Numbered from the stretch's first letter, positions 11,663-23,935 are shown. The stretch: DNA of 64,000 nucleotides from Auricularia sp. M13 (GCA_037042915.1 CM073197.1:2852001-2916000); one strand, 5' to 3'. Numbers and translations: made by a program. Notes: generated by a model not told the origin, from the letters alone.

Positions 11663-12590
11663 CTACCGCAAGCTGCGAGCCACAAAGCTCAAGAACGCCG
11701 CGCGGTCGTCGTCCTCCCCGCCCCCGTTCGCGCTGTGCGTCGCACGCCAGACGCGGTACAGCCCGCGCACCGTCTCGCCCAGCGCGCCGTCCACATCCTC
11801 GTTCGCGTTCGAGTTGGACGAGACAGACGATGTGGACGAGCTGAAGGTGTGCGACGTCGCGAGCGGGTGGCTCCCGCGCCTCAGGAGCGCCGCGGAGGGC
11901 GCCGGGGTGGGGATGCTGTTCGCGCGGCTCGCGGGCGGGGAGATAGGGCTCGGCATCACACCGCGATTGCCATGACTGCTCGCCGTCGACGAAAGCGGCG
12001 ACGGCGACGCGGGGTTGAGGTTGATCGCGAGCGCGGACTCGCCGCCACCGCCACTGCCGGCACCGTTGCCGTCGACGAGCAACCGCGAGGGCCCGGCGAC
12101 GGGGCTACCGGTGATGAGCGCGCGCGTGGCGCGGCCCTTGCCCTTGTCGGCGATGGCGATGAACGACTGGTGGATGATCGACGGGCTCGTGGGCAGCGGC
12201 GCGGAGACCGTGGGGATCGACGGCGGCGGCGTGCCGAGCGTCAGCGTCAGGCCCTGCGGCGTGCCCGCGTGGTGCTGCTGCAGCGGGTGCGTCGGCGACG
12301 GCAGCAGGTCGAGCGGCGCCGTGCCCGCCGGCGCGGGCGGGAGCGTCAGGTTCGTGTCGAGCGGCGAGGGCGAGGGGACCGGCGACGGGCGCCCGGAGGT
12401 GTTGGTGTTGTGCAAAGCGTTGGCGAGCGCGTTGGCGTCGAGTGTCCCGGGCTTCGTGACGATGGCCGGTGCGGCGGGCGGCAGGATGGGCGAGTAGCCC
12501 GTGCTGCGCTCGGCGTTGTAGTGCGCCCAGTATGTGTCCTCGCTGCGCTGCCGCCGCCGCCGCCGGAGAGCGAGGCGGCCGCGAGCGAGC
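11663..12590 (-). pseudogene. 3' fragment of the Ser/Pro-rich gene
   Basis: The minus strand encodes the C-terminal half of the protein at 19040-20606 almost unchanged, from the region around AYWAxYxAERSTGYSPILPP to the shared end AFLSFVARSLR. The 5' half, including the start codon and first intron, is missing. The break lies near 12590, where similarity to the full gene ends. The reading frame of the remaining part is still open, which points to a recent duplication. It has no promoter of its own that I can see. Confidence 0.8.
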
Positions 12591-13472
12591 CAACAAATAT
12601 GGATGCGAAAAGTATGCTCCGGACCGCCAGACTTCTGAGGCTAACTGGATCATGAACATCAGGCAGTTTGGGCCATGACGCATGCTCTTCTGTGTGACAT
12701 GGACGGGGCCATTCACATGAGAAATCGGGTCGTGGTCGAAGGGCGCCAGAAGAAAAACTCCGAGCATGGCAGGAGACGACAATGACGAATTCTACCTTTC
12801 AGACACCGTGTCATATTTTGTTAATATAGCGCCTGGAAGAGCGAGCGGTCTGCGCTGTTGAACGTTGAAGGTCAACTTCAAGCCTGAAAGCGCTCAGCGG
12901 AGCTGTCAGCCTGCCGCCGCGCGAAACTCCGCTCGTCCCTTCTCTTCCTGATTCTCACGCATCCATCCTTCTTCCTTGCGTCGGTCCACGAGTGGTGTTC
13001 GAAGCTTACAAGAGTAAGCTCCGCGAAATGCTCGACACACTGGCGCTGCTCTCTCCGGAGCTCTCCGGGCCTTCAGATATAACTGACCGCCGGTCTACGG
13101 CAAGCACTGTAGAATGGCAGGACTGCATTTGCTCTAGTGTCACTGTCAATGGAGCGGGGTCGCGTCTTTTAACCGCTAGGCCATTTTGGGATTCGGAAAG
13201 CTCGCGGAGGCGCACATCTAACCTCATTCCCGAAGATGAAAGTCTGTCCGGGCATGACACCGATGCATGCGTAGAACATAGACGATCGAACTACCGCGCC
13301 ATGACCACACGTCTTACCACTGCCTTTTGGCGCTAAAGAGATCGTCTCGCCATAGTACGACCTACAACGCTTGTACAGAAGAAACTACCGCCTATAAATG
13401 GTCGCCTGAGGTCCTGGCAAAGACCTAACCAAGTCTCAGCTCGGCGTGCGGCTTCCATCCCCGATTCAAATC
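12591..13472. other. Intergenic upstream of decarboxylase
   Basis: No supported gene. Short open frames around 12992-13336 on both strands resemble nothing I know. The decarboxylase promoter lies at the right end. Confidence 0.45.
13393..13398 (+). promoter_or_regulatory. TATA box of the decarboxylase gene
   Basis: CCTATAAATG lies 75-80 bases before the ATG at 13473, a typical position for a fungal TATA element. Confidence 0.5.
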
Positions 13473-16400
13473 ATGTCCTACCTCGGTCCCGGACGTCTTC
13501 GTCCAGATGTTACTGCCTCTCAGCCAGTACTTCAAGAGAATCAGTTTCATGCCGTACCTGGACACCACCATTCAGGCTATACCACTGCACCGAGTCGTCA
13601 TGACATGCGCGCTGCCGCCGGTCGGCCGAATGATATCCACGAAGCTATCTCCGCCTGGTTTCTGGGCCCGCAGGCAGAGAACTACGACATCCTCCTCGAC
13701 CTCTTCAAAGCCGCTGCGGATGGACAGCGCGCCGCGCGCCTGGCCTATCACCCAGAGGATGGCGTTGGTATCTTCATTTTTTCCGCTTCAACTGGGCTCA
13801 GGTGTCCCCAATCAGGAATTCATCACTGATCGCCTCCAGGCGAGCTCCACATTCAAACTCAATGTCGCAAAGATGAAGCAGACATTCATGGAGGTGATCG
13901 CAATGCTCAACGCCTACTCGGTCCCATTCTTCTCGCCACGCTATGCAGGGCATATGTGCTTCGAAACCTCCATGCCAGCTATCGCGGGGATGCTCGCCAC
14001 GATGCTGTTCAACCCCAACAATGTCGCGTTCGAGGCAAGTCCATGGACGACACAGATTGAACTGCTGGTCGGGAGAGACATGTGCGAGATGCTGGGGTTA
14101 AAAGTTGAACCTGGTCACTCCAACGTCCCAGTCGGATGGGGCCATATAGCATGTGATGGTACTGTTGCCAACCTGGAGTCTATCTGGTCAGTTTCCCCGA
14201 AGCATACTCGATCGCGCGTAGCTGACTACTGAACGTAACATCTAGGGCAGGTTCGCTACTCGAAACATCGCGTTCTAAGTAGTCCGCTCACTCCATGTAC
14301 GCAGCGCGCAACCTCAAGTTCTACCCGCTTTCCCTCCGGGACGCAATGGAAGATGGAGAGCCGCTTCATTTCGTATCCAGCGCCTTCCGCGTCCCGCCCT
14401 GCGCGTTCGACCCCGCTCGCCCAGCGACCGAGTGGCCGCTCTTCAGCGAGCTCGAGGTCTGGGACCTTCTAAACCTGCGCGTCGAGGACATCCTCAACAT
14501 CCCCGAGCTCCTCCAAGCGCAGTTCGGGATCTCGCCGACGTGGTTGGACGACGTGCTGAAGCCGTTCCTCATCCAGACCTGCGGCAAGGACAAGCTGGAG
14601 AGGAAGTGGGGGATCGAAACACCACAGTATTTGATTTCAAACGTGAGTCGCGCATGCCCAACATCCTTGATACCACTATATTTCTGGTGCTCAACCTTCC
14701 CGCACGTGAAGACGAAGCATTACTCGTGGCCTAAAGGCGCAGGTACGGGATACCACGATCACTACCATGTATAGCGCATACGCTGACGTTGCGCACAGCT
14801 ATCGCCGGAATTGGCTCAGAGAACATGGTCGATGTCCAAGTGGACAATAAAGGCCACGTCGACATCCCAAAGTTGCGTGTTGCGCTCTCCGAGCGTCTCG
14901 CGCGCAAGCAGGCCGTCTATGCTGTCGTCGCCATCATCGGCTCGACTGAGGAAGGCGCCGTCGACCCGCTCGATGAGATTGTTAAGCTACGCACCGAGTT
15001 CCAGGCGGAGGGCATGTCCTTTGTTCTGCACGCGGACGCGGCGTGGGGAGGATACTTCGCCTCAATGATACGCGAACCCAGGGTGCACGGAGGTATCCGC
15101 ATCCCGAAGGACAAGAATCGCGAGTTCGTGCCTGAGTTGACACTCTCCGAGTGAGAATCCCAGTGTTCTGGCGCGGGCACCAGGCTGACGTTGCTAAAGG
15201 TACACCATCAACCAATTCCACGCCCTAAAGCATGCCGACTCGATTACCATTGATCCTCATAAGGTATGCATGATCTATTTGTGTGATTCTCTCTTGTGAC
15301 TGACACCATTGTAGGCTGGGTGCGCGTCGGATAACGCTCCACAGAAACAGTGCGCTCACTTACAGTTATCTGGCATAGCTACATCCCATACCCCGGTACG
15401 TCAGCTGAGGATGCATGAGCCACATGTACTGAGTGATATACTCAGCGGGCGGGCTATGCTACCGTGACGGCCGGATGCGCTACTTGCTAACCTGGTCCGC
15501 CCCGTACCTCAAGCAAGGCTCCGGAGGAGAGAGCATTGGGATTTACGGCGTGGAGGGTAGGTATGTACTTGAGGATGTCTGCTCCGTACTGCGAAGGATC
15601 CTTACAGACCTGCCTTAGCAAACCCGGCGCGCCTGCAGTTGCGTGCTACATGCACCACACGGTGATCCCTCTCGACAAATACGGTCATGGCGGTCTCCTA
15701 GGCGAAGCGGCTTTCACAGCTGGACGGGTATTGTCTTCATCTCATATTTTTCTCCCAGGAGAATTATTGACGTAGCCCTCTCTAGTTTGCGGCGCACTGG
15801 GCAGCCATGACCACCGATGATCAGCCGTACCTTGTCGTCCCATTCAACGCGTTGCAGAGCGAAGCTCAGGGCGAGCAGGCTGTCAAGAAAGAGAAGGCGT
15901 TCATCCGCGCCTACATCCTGGGCAAAGCGAACGAGGAAATCTTCGACAACCAGGACGCCATGAAGGAGCTTCGAATGATTGGTTCGGACCTCAACATCAA
16001 CAGCTTTTCCTGCAACTTCCGCGTGAACGGAATAATCAACGACGATGTGGAAGAGGTGCGCTAGGTGGCACTCTGATCGGCCGGTTCACGCTAATAACCA
16101 ACGCTCACAGGCCAACCACCTGAACGACCTCATCTTCGAGGAGCTGTCCGTAACGGACCCGTTGGATCCAGTGGCCAACACCGAGATGTTTTTGAGTTGC
16201 ACAACTTTTGCTCTCGCCGATTATGGCGAGTGTGCGAAGAACTTTAAGCGGCGTCTCGGGCTAGAGGACCAGTCGTCTCAGGGACTGCGCGTGCTGCGCA
16301 ATGTTGTCATGTCTCCCTTTCAGACGGCCGGAGACTTTGTTCAGAAGATCGCAGACATCTTCGAGAGGAGTCTAACAAAGCATACCAAGGTTCGCCGTAC

Positions 16401-17379
16401 TTCTATAGAATTTTTTTTGAGGGCTCAAGATGAGTTTTCGCAGACGCTTGTGTGGCGCAACACGATCAGTCCCCAGAAACACGTCTTCACGGTACAAGGC
16501 ACCGACCAGCTGTACCTGTGCTATCAGCCCCAGTTCCACCTTGCGAACGCGCGCTTCCAGCTTGTGCTCACCGCGACAGCGACGGACTGGGCGGTTTACA
16601 TTGGGCGCAAGCTCCCGGAGGAGGTGTATACGTTGACGACTGAGGATGATACGACTTTGGACGACATCATCCACAAGGGCGCATTCTCTGGGATAATCCA
16701 GTCGCTGTGAGTGGTCTGTCGGCTTTCTGCAGCGATGTTGGCACTCAGGCTATCTTCAATCTGCTGTCTCTCAAGTAACCCGGCGGCAGCGGCAGCGCCT
16801 CAGGCTCTCAAACTGCGCGTCCAAGTCTCCAACGTGGCAGTCGTCAAGAAGCGGCCGCTGAACGCGAAGTGGCGCGATGCCGCGTACCCGCGGGATAGCA
16901 CGCCCTTCTATCTCTACGGCACGCCGGCCGGCGCGCACGTCGACCACATGCTCCTCTGCGCGCCGAACTCGCAGCTCTCCGCGGAGAACGTCACGCTCGA
17001 GCTCGACCGCGCGCTCCCCGCCGCGCAGCTCGCCGCCGGCGTCCTCGCGTTCGTCGACGTCCCCGAGGCAGCGATGCAGCCGCTCACCGGCGGCTTCTTC
17101 GCGCCGCGCGCGCGCTTCCGCGTCACGGTCTACGAGGACCCCCGCGCCGCCGAGACGCACGGGCCGGGGCTGGCCACGATCAACGCGGGACAGGCGCCGC
17201 TGGCGACGGGCATGCTGGCGCTTGGGGATGCCGTGTATGTCGACACCGAGAGGATCAACGAGGACGTGGGCCTGCCGACCGCGCCCCGTCGTGTTCCCGC
17301 GCGCAGCGGCCAGGGCTCGGTGCACAAGATGAGTAAACATCTCGAGGGCATCAGGATGAAGGACGTGACCGAGCAGTAG
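13473..17379 (+). CDS. PLP-dependent group II decarboxylase, tyrosine-decarboxylase-like
   Basis: A large multi-exon gene (roughly ten or more exons). It opens MSYLGPGRLRPDVTASQP at 13473; exon 1 ends at GAGGATGGC before a donor at 13764. The enzyme core reads VPFFSPRYAGHMCFETSMPA, then VGWGHIACDGTVANLESIW, HADAAWGGYF (the Asp that contacts the pyridoxal ring) and SITIDPHKAGYIPYPAGG, where the Lys forms the internal aldimine. DPHK-x-GYIPY is typical of tyrosine decarboxylases and relatives, which release CO2 from aromatic L-amino acids to give amines such as tyramine. After the core come a NFRVNG segment, VANTEMFLS, and a long C-terminal extension (about 400 aa) with beta-rich sequence up to the stop at 17377-17379. 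The last intron is probably 16708-16803. Substrate is inferred from motif similarity only; glutamate or other amino acids are possible. Confidence 0.85.
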
Positions 17380-18403
17380 TGTGGAATGCTCCTGTACAGT
17401 ATGGCTGGCAGCGGAGGTTCTGCTGCGAATGTGTACATCGCTGGCGCGTTTGCGTCGAAGATGCTTCGGACGTCAAAGCATCTTGTAGTCCTTTCAGAAA
17501 GTGACGGGCCAACCTGCGGCCGAGGGAGATTGTCGATTAAGAGCCGTTCAAATTCCTGGCTGGCTGGTGCGGCGGATAAGTGGTCGGTGTCGGGGGACGC
17601 GTCCGAAGAGACAGAACAGCCGCAGACCATTGCTTAACCCATGAGCGAGCCGCGCGCCCCCAGACCACGAGCCTACATGCAACAGTCGACTTTGGAGTGC
17701 ACAGTGCAAGACGGAGACCACGACGGCGGCTTGAACCGCCAGTGGGCGATTAGCACCTAGATTCAGCGTGACCGGCGACGTGGAGAGCAATGTAGCAGGG
17801 GATAAGAATAGTATAGCTGGACCAGTCGTTGTCGACGTGCAGAAAGGGCAAGGCCGGATTAGGATGGATCACCGTGCTGTTGCAAGCGCACGGCGGGAAG
17901 GCTCGGGAAGGGCAGGTGGTTCACGGAAGTCGTGACAGTCAGGCGCGCCGACTTGCTTAAGTGGGAACTCCGGAGCTAGGGCCTCTTTGCTGCTGTCGCG
18001 GGCGGCGGCGCGCGCTGGTTGGATAATGATTGGGGAGAGATCTTGATGACGTGGTGCTGTCGCTCATTCAACTGGCTGAGACGAATGCGATTCCTCGAAC
18101 ACACTGAGCTTCGAGTTCATAGCTCGACGAGACGGAGGGAAGTAAGCAGCGCGCGACAGTGAAGATGACAGCAGGAGAACATAAAATGGACGGACAGACG
18201 GATGCAGAGGGCGGATGCAGTGCGTAAGGCAGGGAGGAGACGGATGCGATGGTCCGAGGTGGCCAAAGGGGGCGCAGGGGCACTATTCGGCGCGGGGTAC
18301 TGTAGTGTATAGTATGGCATTGCGCAGGGATGGATAATTCATGAACGAAAAGGGTGCGATGCAAAGTCATAAGCGTCCAGTGAACAGAACATTGCGCAGC
18401 GGT
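17380..18403. other. Intergenic region
   Basis: About 1 kb between two convergent genes, the decarboxylase and the secreted protein gene. I see no conserved coding stretch, RNA gene or repeat. Confidence 0.5.
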
Positions 18404-18972
18404 CTAGATGAGACCAACGGCGACGACGCCGAAGAGCACGGCGCCGATGCTGAGGGCGGCGGTGCGGACGCCCGCGGCGATGTAGTCGTCTGGCGGGCCG
18501 TAGACGCCGCCGTTGCTGTTCTGGCCGGGCGAGGGCGCGCCGTTGGTGCCGCCACCGGGACCGCCCTCGCGAGTTTTGGCAGCGGTGGGCCAGGTGCGGG
18601 TGTCGACGGTCGTGTTGTTCGCGTTGTCCTGCTCGCCGTTATTGCCGGGCGGCACCGTCGGACCAGAACTGTCGCCCTGGTCGGGCACGAACGTCACCAC
18701 GACCGGCACCGTCACGGTCACGGCCGTCCGACCCGAGAACGACTGCGACAGCGAGAATGACGTCGAGGTCACCGTCGTTCGCGATGCCGATGGCGTGGCC
18801 TGGCTATTCGCCTGGGTGTTCGACTGGCCGCCGGTGGTCTGGCTGTTGCTGTTAGTTTGTCCCTACAGGACGTCAGCAACGATGAGCAGCACGCCCGCTG
18901 TTGACTGGGGCGCACCAGGACGGGCAGCAGGGCGGAGGCAAGGACGAGCAGGAGGGCGCGCGGGAGGAGCAT
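18404..18972 (-). CDS. Small secreted, probably GPI-anchored Ser/Thr/Asn-rich protein
   Basis: Two exons on the minus strand. Exon 1 from 18972 encodes a signal peptide, MLLPRALLLVLASALLPVL, followed by an intron ending CCTGTAG. Exon 2 begins GQTNSNSQTTGGQSNTQANS and continues with a low-complexity Ser/Thr/Asn/Gly-rich stretch. A hydrophobic tail, TAALSIGAVLFGVVAVGLI, sits at the extreme C-terminus. Signal peptide plus Ser/Thr-rich body plus terminal hydrophobic segment is the layout of a GPI-anchored cell-wall or plasma-membrane protein. The protein is only about 160 aa and no enzymatic domain is visible. Its start codon is only 67 bases from that of the divergent gene at 19040, so both must share a compact promoter. 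Confidence 0.7.
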
Positions 18973-19039
18973 GGTCGCGGTTGCAGGACGAGGAGCGGAG
19001 TTCAGTTCTTGCCTCCTTGCCGCGACCAGCCCGCCCGCG

Positions 19040-20606
19040 ATGGCGCCCGCGCCGTTCCACGACTACCTCGTCTCGCTCGTCCTACAGCACAGTGCGCATA
19101 TATTCTTGTTATTGCGCGCATTCTCATTGGCTGACGGCGGCGGCGACAACAGTGGTGCCGCCGGGCACAACGCCGCTCCCGCCGCACCTCGTCTCGTCTG
19201 CGCTCGCGTCGCGGCACCATCTGCTCCATTTGACGCCGTCGGACGCAGAATACTACTGCTGGCCGCTGACGCCAGCGCTCGAGCCGTCGCACGGCCCGCC
19301 GGCCCGCGTCGTCGACGCCCTCGCGCGCCTCGACCTCGAAGTGCTCGAGGACACCGCGCTGCCCGTCCGCTACCTGCCCGGCGGGCCCCAGGCGCTCGTC
19401 CACGTGCCCCTGCGCGGCTCCCCGACGACGGGGCGCATGGAGCAGCTCGTCCTCGTGTTCTCCTGGCAGCAGAACGACGCCGACGACGGCGAATGGCGCT
19501 TCCACGACACCAGGCTCTTCACCGGCGGCCACGAGCAGCTCGACACGGGTTTTGCGACGCTCGACGAGGCCCTCGCGGCGCGCTCCCCGTCGCCCAGCGA
19601 TGGCGACGACAACGACTCAGACGCGTACTGGAACGGCTACGCCGCGAGCGAGCCGACCTCGCACTCACCCGGCTCCGCCGCAGCCGCCTCGCTCTCCGGC
19701 GGCGGCGCCGGCAGCGCGGGCGAGGACGCATACTGGGCGCGCTACGACGCGGAGCGCAGCACGGGCCACTCGCCCATCCCGCCGCCCGCCGCGCCGGCCA
19801 TCGTCACGAAGCCCGGCACGCTGGACGCCAACGCGCTCGCCAACGCTTTGCACAACACCAACACCTCCGGGCGCCCGTCGCCGGTCCCCTCGCCTTCTCC
19901 GCTCGACACGAACCTCACGCTCCCGCCCGCGCCGGCGGGCACGGCGCCGCTCGACCTGCTGCCGTCGCCGACGCACCCGCTGCAGCAGCACCACGCGGGC
20001 ACGCCGCAGGGCCTGACGCTGACGCTCGGCACGCCGCCGCCGTCGATCCCCACGGTCTCCGCGCCGCTGCCCACGAGCCCGTCCATCATCCACCAGTCGT
20101 TCATCGCCATCGCCGACAAGGGCAAGGGCCGCGCCACGCGCGCGCTCGTCACCGGCAGCCCCGTCGCCGGGCCCTCGCGGCTGCTCGTCGACGGCAACGG
20201 TGCCGGCAGCGGCGGGGGCGGCGAGTCCGCGCTCGCGATCAACCTCAATCCCGCGTCGCCGTCCCCGCTGTCGTCGACGGCGAGCAGCAATGGCAACCGC
20301 GGCGTGATGCCGAGCCCCATCTCCCCGCCCGCGAGCCGCGCGAACAGCATCCCCACCCCGGCGCCCTCCGCGGCGCTGCTGAGGCGCGGGAGCCACCCGC
20401 TCGCGACGTCGCACACGTTCAGCTCGTCCACGTCGTCCGTCTCGTCCAACTCGAACTCGAACGCGAACGAGGATGTGGACGGCGCGCTGGGCGAGACGGT
20501 GCGCGGGCTGTACCGTGTCTGGCGTGCGACGCACAGCGCGAACGCGGGCGGGGAGGACGATGACCGCGCGGCGTTCTTGAGCTTTGTGGCTCGCAGCTTG
20601 CGATAG
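19040..20606 (+). CDS. Uncharacterised Ser/Pro-rich protein
   Basis: The start at 19040 encodes MAPAPFHDYLVSLVLQH; an intron with a good GTGCGC donor and ACAACAG acceptor follows, and the second exon runs from about 19153 to the stop at 20606. The N-terminal ~170 aa look folded (RVVDALARLDLEVLEDTALP, EQLVLVFSWQQND, EWRFHDTRLFTGGHEQLDTG). The rest is low-complexity Ser/Pro/Ala/Gly sequence with a repeated AYW motif (DAYWNGYAASE, DAYWARYDAERS) and a more ordered C-terminus, ETVRGLYRVWRATHS..AFLSFVARSLR. I do not recognise the family; a regulatory or scaffold role is only a guess. A long partial copy lies inverted at 11663-12590 and a decayed fragment near 49035-49345. Confidence 0.7.
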
Positions 20607-21159
20607 CCTGTCCGCCGCAGCCAGACGCGTGAGCGGTCTGCGAGTGGTCTGCCTCGGCCAGACCGTGTCGACCAGACCTACGGTACTTTTGGGAGTTTGC
20701 TTTGAGGGGTTGGGGGGTCTCAGTTATCGTACTGCTTTTTTGGGTTCGCGGGGTGATAATAGGTGCTGTAATACGGTACATAACCCCCTCTTTGGGCGCG
20801 GCGTTGTGCGTTAGATATACACGGACGATTCGCAGCGCGGTGTTCTACTATGTATTCTTGTATTGATGCCGCGGCGGGGTGTCAAAGTTGAACGACTCGA
20901 TCGCAACTTCGACGTGGACACTCAGCTCCCTTGCCCGGCCCCGCTCGCAACAGCATTTAGTGTATCGATTTCCACGCGCAGGCGGAGCATGCTTGTAGCT
21001 CGCAGTGTTCTGCGGACTATACACAACTCCCGAACAGCTGCGTCGTTCCCAGTCAGGACAATGATGTTCTGCCCCGGCTTGACTCAGTCAGCCTGCCCCT
21101 CGTCACCCGTGACAGGCGGCTGAGTTCGGAATAATCGCGTCTTGCCACACTCCCTCCTC
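20607..21159. other. Intergenic region upstream of copy D
   Basis: Holds the 3' flank of the Ser/Pro-rich gene and the presumed promoter of copy D. It is duplicated, inverted, at 11149-11662. No gene is recognisable. Confidence 0.55.
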
Positions 21160-23458
21160 ATGGTGCACGCCATCCGCGACCTTCTGTTCTCATGGCCAGA
21201 CGCGCCGGAGGTCGCAGTGTCCGACTTCGCGCCAGCCACAGCGTATTCCGCTCCGACGCCCGTCTTTGGTAGTGGCATCGCGGTATATGGCACCGCCGGC
21301 ACCCATCCGTCGACGTGGTCGCATCTCGAGGCAGAACTTCGTCAGTTGCTCGGCCGTCTGAGGTTCCAGCCGTTCAGGGGTTTCACGAAAACTAGTACTG
21401 AGTATGGCTGATGCTCGAGTGCGTTCTTCGTCTGACGTTTTTCACAGAACAGCTCGGGGCGAGTTTTGGCTGTCTGCTGGTGATGGGTACGCACCTTGGT
21501 GTTATGGGCATGATTACTCACACTTACGCGTCGAGCAGAATGTGCAAATCCGGCGACAACGGGGAGCTTCGCTGGGACGACTGGCTGTCGATCATCCACA
21601 GGTGGTCCGAAGACTTCTGTTTTCTCCCAGGGGATTATGGGAACTTCAACATCGGGCTGTCTACGGACATCGAAGTCGTCGAGAACGGTGAGCAGGGCTT
21701 GCCCTTGTTGGTACTGGTTACTGATGCCTGCACAGTCGGCGTTGTGGTGGACTTCGTATTGAGCGACGTGCCGTTCGATAAACACGAGCGCGACACCAAC
21801 AGAGCATGGAAGTATCACGGCGAAAGCGTTAATACACTGTTCGACAGTACCACCCAGAAGCATTGCATGTGCGTTCTTTTTCAGCTGGTGCGTGAGCGGA
21901 CAGTAAGTAGGCTATGTGGCGTGCAGAAGTGACTGACCCACGAATCCTTTCACACCTGCTCAGCCCCGCGATACGTTGAACTGGACGGAACTGGACGGGA
22001 TGTTCAAAGCCTTACACAAACTCAAGCAGCCGCAGACAGACCTGGAACACTTTCTGAATTTCTTGGTCTTGCGGTGTCAGCGTCAACAGTGTTACTTTGC
22101 GATCGTTTCGGATGGACGGGTAACCTGTTTCATGCGCGTCAAGCCAGCACGGTTCAACAATATCACATACAAGATCACGTTAACCTGCCAGTCATTCGCC
22201 GCCGCAACCTTTCCCGTCCCTTGCTGTCTAGCTGTTGTGCTCTCCAAGTATTCGTGGAGCTTTCTGGATTCCAAACCTCAACGCCTCGGCGCACTGAAGC
22301 GCCCGTCGACGTCTATCAGATCTCTGGGTGGCACTCCAGAATGTTTCGCGGATTTCGACGCCTTCCGACTCGGCTGGGATAGTGCCTACTTCGCGCACTT
22401 TCTGCGCTGGAAGGAGAAAGCCGCCCAACGCGCCCTTGCGCGTCTGCCGTCGGCTGGTACGACCTTGACAGTCAACCGCGCAGTGATTCCCCGTCGCTTG
22501 AACCCTTTGTGCTGCCCGTACCCGAAGGTCGCTATCCCCGCAGACGTCTTGAAATCGGTTGGAGGCGAATATCGGGCCCGCGACGACACGAGTGTTGAGC
22601 TCTTGGACTCGACGGTGCCCCTCAAGTTCGAAATCGAGACGGTCTTGCAGGAAGGCGAAAACAGATGGTCTCAGGTCTTCATCGGCAAGCTCAAATCCAA
22701 AACACGTACGGCGTTGCGGAGTCTCTGCTTGAAACTATTCGACGAGCGGCTCTTCCACGTTCCCTCGATCGACATTTTTGAAAGAGAAGATCCGCACACC
22801 CACATGAGCAACGAGCTTCACGACGCCGAGACGATGGTTAGGCGGGAGGAGAGCGTTTATCATCGCCTCGCTGAGTTTCAGGGAACGCTCCTTCCTCATT
22901 TCTACGGGTGCCATGAGGTAACTCGTAATCACCGCCTTTTAGCTCTTTCATGCTGATGATGCTCGCAGTTCGTCTTGCCCGGAAATATCGTTTCGGGCGG
23001 CCAGAAGGTTCTCGGAATCCTCATGGAGAAGATTGAAGGTGTGCATCTGTCAGAGTTACTGGAGGCCAGCGACACTTGGGACCGCGAGCGACGGGTCGGA
23101 CTTGTAGGTCTTATATCGATTTCAGCCGCCTCACTCAGCGCTCACACCCGCACAGTTCAAGCGGATCGGCGACATCGTCAAGCTTCTGAACGCGTCATGC
23201 ATATCTCAGAGAGACTGGCATCAGAACCAGATCATGTGCATTGAGCGGGGCACGGAGCCACCGCATGCGGTTGACTTGGTCCTTATCGACTTCGCCTTCG
23301 CCTTTCAACCTTTGGGCGAAAGGCACGTTCTCCCGGAAATGCCAGATCGTCTCCGCCTTGGGTTTGAGCTGGGGCTAGATGGGGAGACGGAGAAAAGTAT
23401 TCGGTGGAACGATTACGACGAGGACGAATGGGTGGTCCCCACTCCGGATCCGGTCTGA
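21160..23458 (+). CDS. Kinase-like family copy D (best intact A-D type)
   Basis: The clearest complete member, about 650 aa after splicing. The start at 21160 gives MVHAIRDLLFSWPDAPEVAV. Exons: 21160-~21407; a short exon near 21450-21478; ~21538-21687 (WDDWLSIIHRWSEDFCFLPG); ~21737-21891 (VGVVVDFVLSDVPFDK..HCMCVLFQLV); ~21963-22917, the main exon; 22969-23103 (VSGGQKVLGILMEKIEG); 23156-23458. The main exon carries ECFADFDAFRLGWD, FLRWKEKAA, a beta-rich lead into the kinase-like N-lobe (WSQVFIGKL), LCLKLFDERLFHVP, RREESVYHRL and LPHFYGCHEV. The final exon has ISQRDWHQNQIM (catalytic loop position) and DFAFAFQPLG (DFG position), ending YDEDEWVVPTPDPV. The lobe order fits a protein-kinase-like fold; the HRD His and DFG Gly are replaced, so catalysis is uncertain. 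Confidence 0.8.
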
Positions 23459-23935
23459 ATTGTATCATTGATTTCGTATGCTGCTGAACCAGGGACTGCT
23501 TCAAATCAAGAATGGCGTTCCCACACGCCCCTCACTCTTGAGTTCCCGCCTGCGCTGTCACTACCATGTCACCTTGTGGCTCAGGCAAGCGCCGTCACAT
23601 GTGCTGCCCTCGCCTTCACGTGACCCGAGTGACCCGCTGAAGTTCTCACAGTCTTGGGCTGCTGAGTGCTCGGCTGCCTACATTTCAAAGTCTTGCTTTG
23701 AGGGATTCAACTGGCCGCTAGAGTCTTTGTCTCTCTTTTTCCGTGTTCGAGGGTGCTGTATGAATAACAGATGCAGGAACAATTCGCAGTCTGCGCTCAC
23801 TCAGATGGAGGAAGCTTGGTCTTATTCGCGGGCCCATCCGCGGCACACGGAACTGAAATTAATGTGGGTTCTATTCAGCTTCTAAAACGAGCACCAACGC
23901 CGTGATCATAGCATCTTCACGCCGATAATGCAGTA
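23459..23935. other. Intergenic between convergent copies D and E
   Basis: Lies between the 3' ends of D (plus) and E (minus). No gene, RNA or repeat is recognisable. Confidence 0.5.

Larger units (their letters stand above)
8250..12590 (-). repeat. Inverted segmental duplication, left arm
   Basis: This segment, read on the minus strand, matches 19670-23470 on the plus strand across the C-terminal part of the Ser/Pro-rich gene, the intergenic promoter and the whole kinase-like gene. The main difference is the hAT-type MITE, present only here. Similarity stops near 12590, inside what is the middle of the Ser/Pro-rich gene, and just past the stop codon of copy C. Because this arm has only part of that gene, it is probably the derived copy. 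Confidence 0.85.
19670..23470 (+). repeat. Inverted segmental duplication, right arm
   Basis: Source arm of the inverted pair with 8250-12590. It covers the 3' half of the Ser/Pro-rich gene, 550 bp of intergenic DNA and the whole of kinase-like copy D. The two arms are separated by about 7.1 kb containing the decarboxylase and the secreted protein gene. Confidence 0.85.

Noticed and set aside
11735-12655. Arg-rich open frames opposite the Ser/Pro-rich sequence
   Set aside because: They are antisense shadows of a GC-rich coding region and occur identically at both duplicate arms.
13100-13330. tRNA-like A-box (TGGCCTAGCGGTT on the minus strand) and a B-box-like TAGTTCGATC
   Set aside because: The two boxes do not lie in one possible tRNA, and no acceptor or T-stem pairing can be formed.
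12992-13336. 114-codon open frame upstream of the decarboxylase
   Set aside because: No similarity, no splice context and no conserved composition; likely chance.
18513-19039. Upstream in-frame extension of the Ser/Pro-rich protein
   Set aside because: It runs antisense over the secreted protein gene; the ATG at 19040 followed by a normal intron gives a better model.
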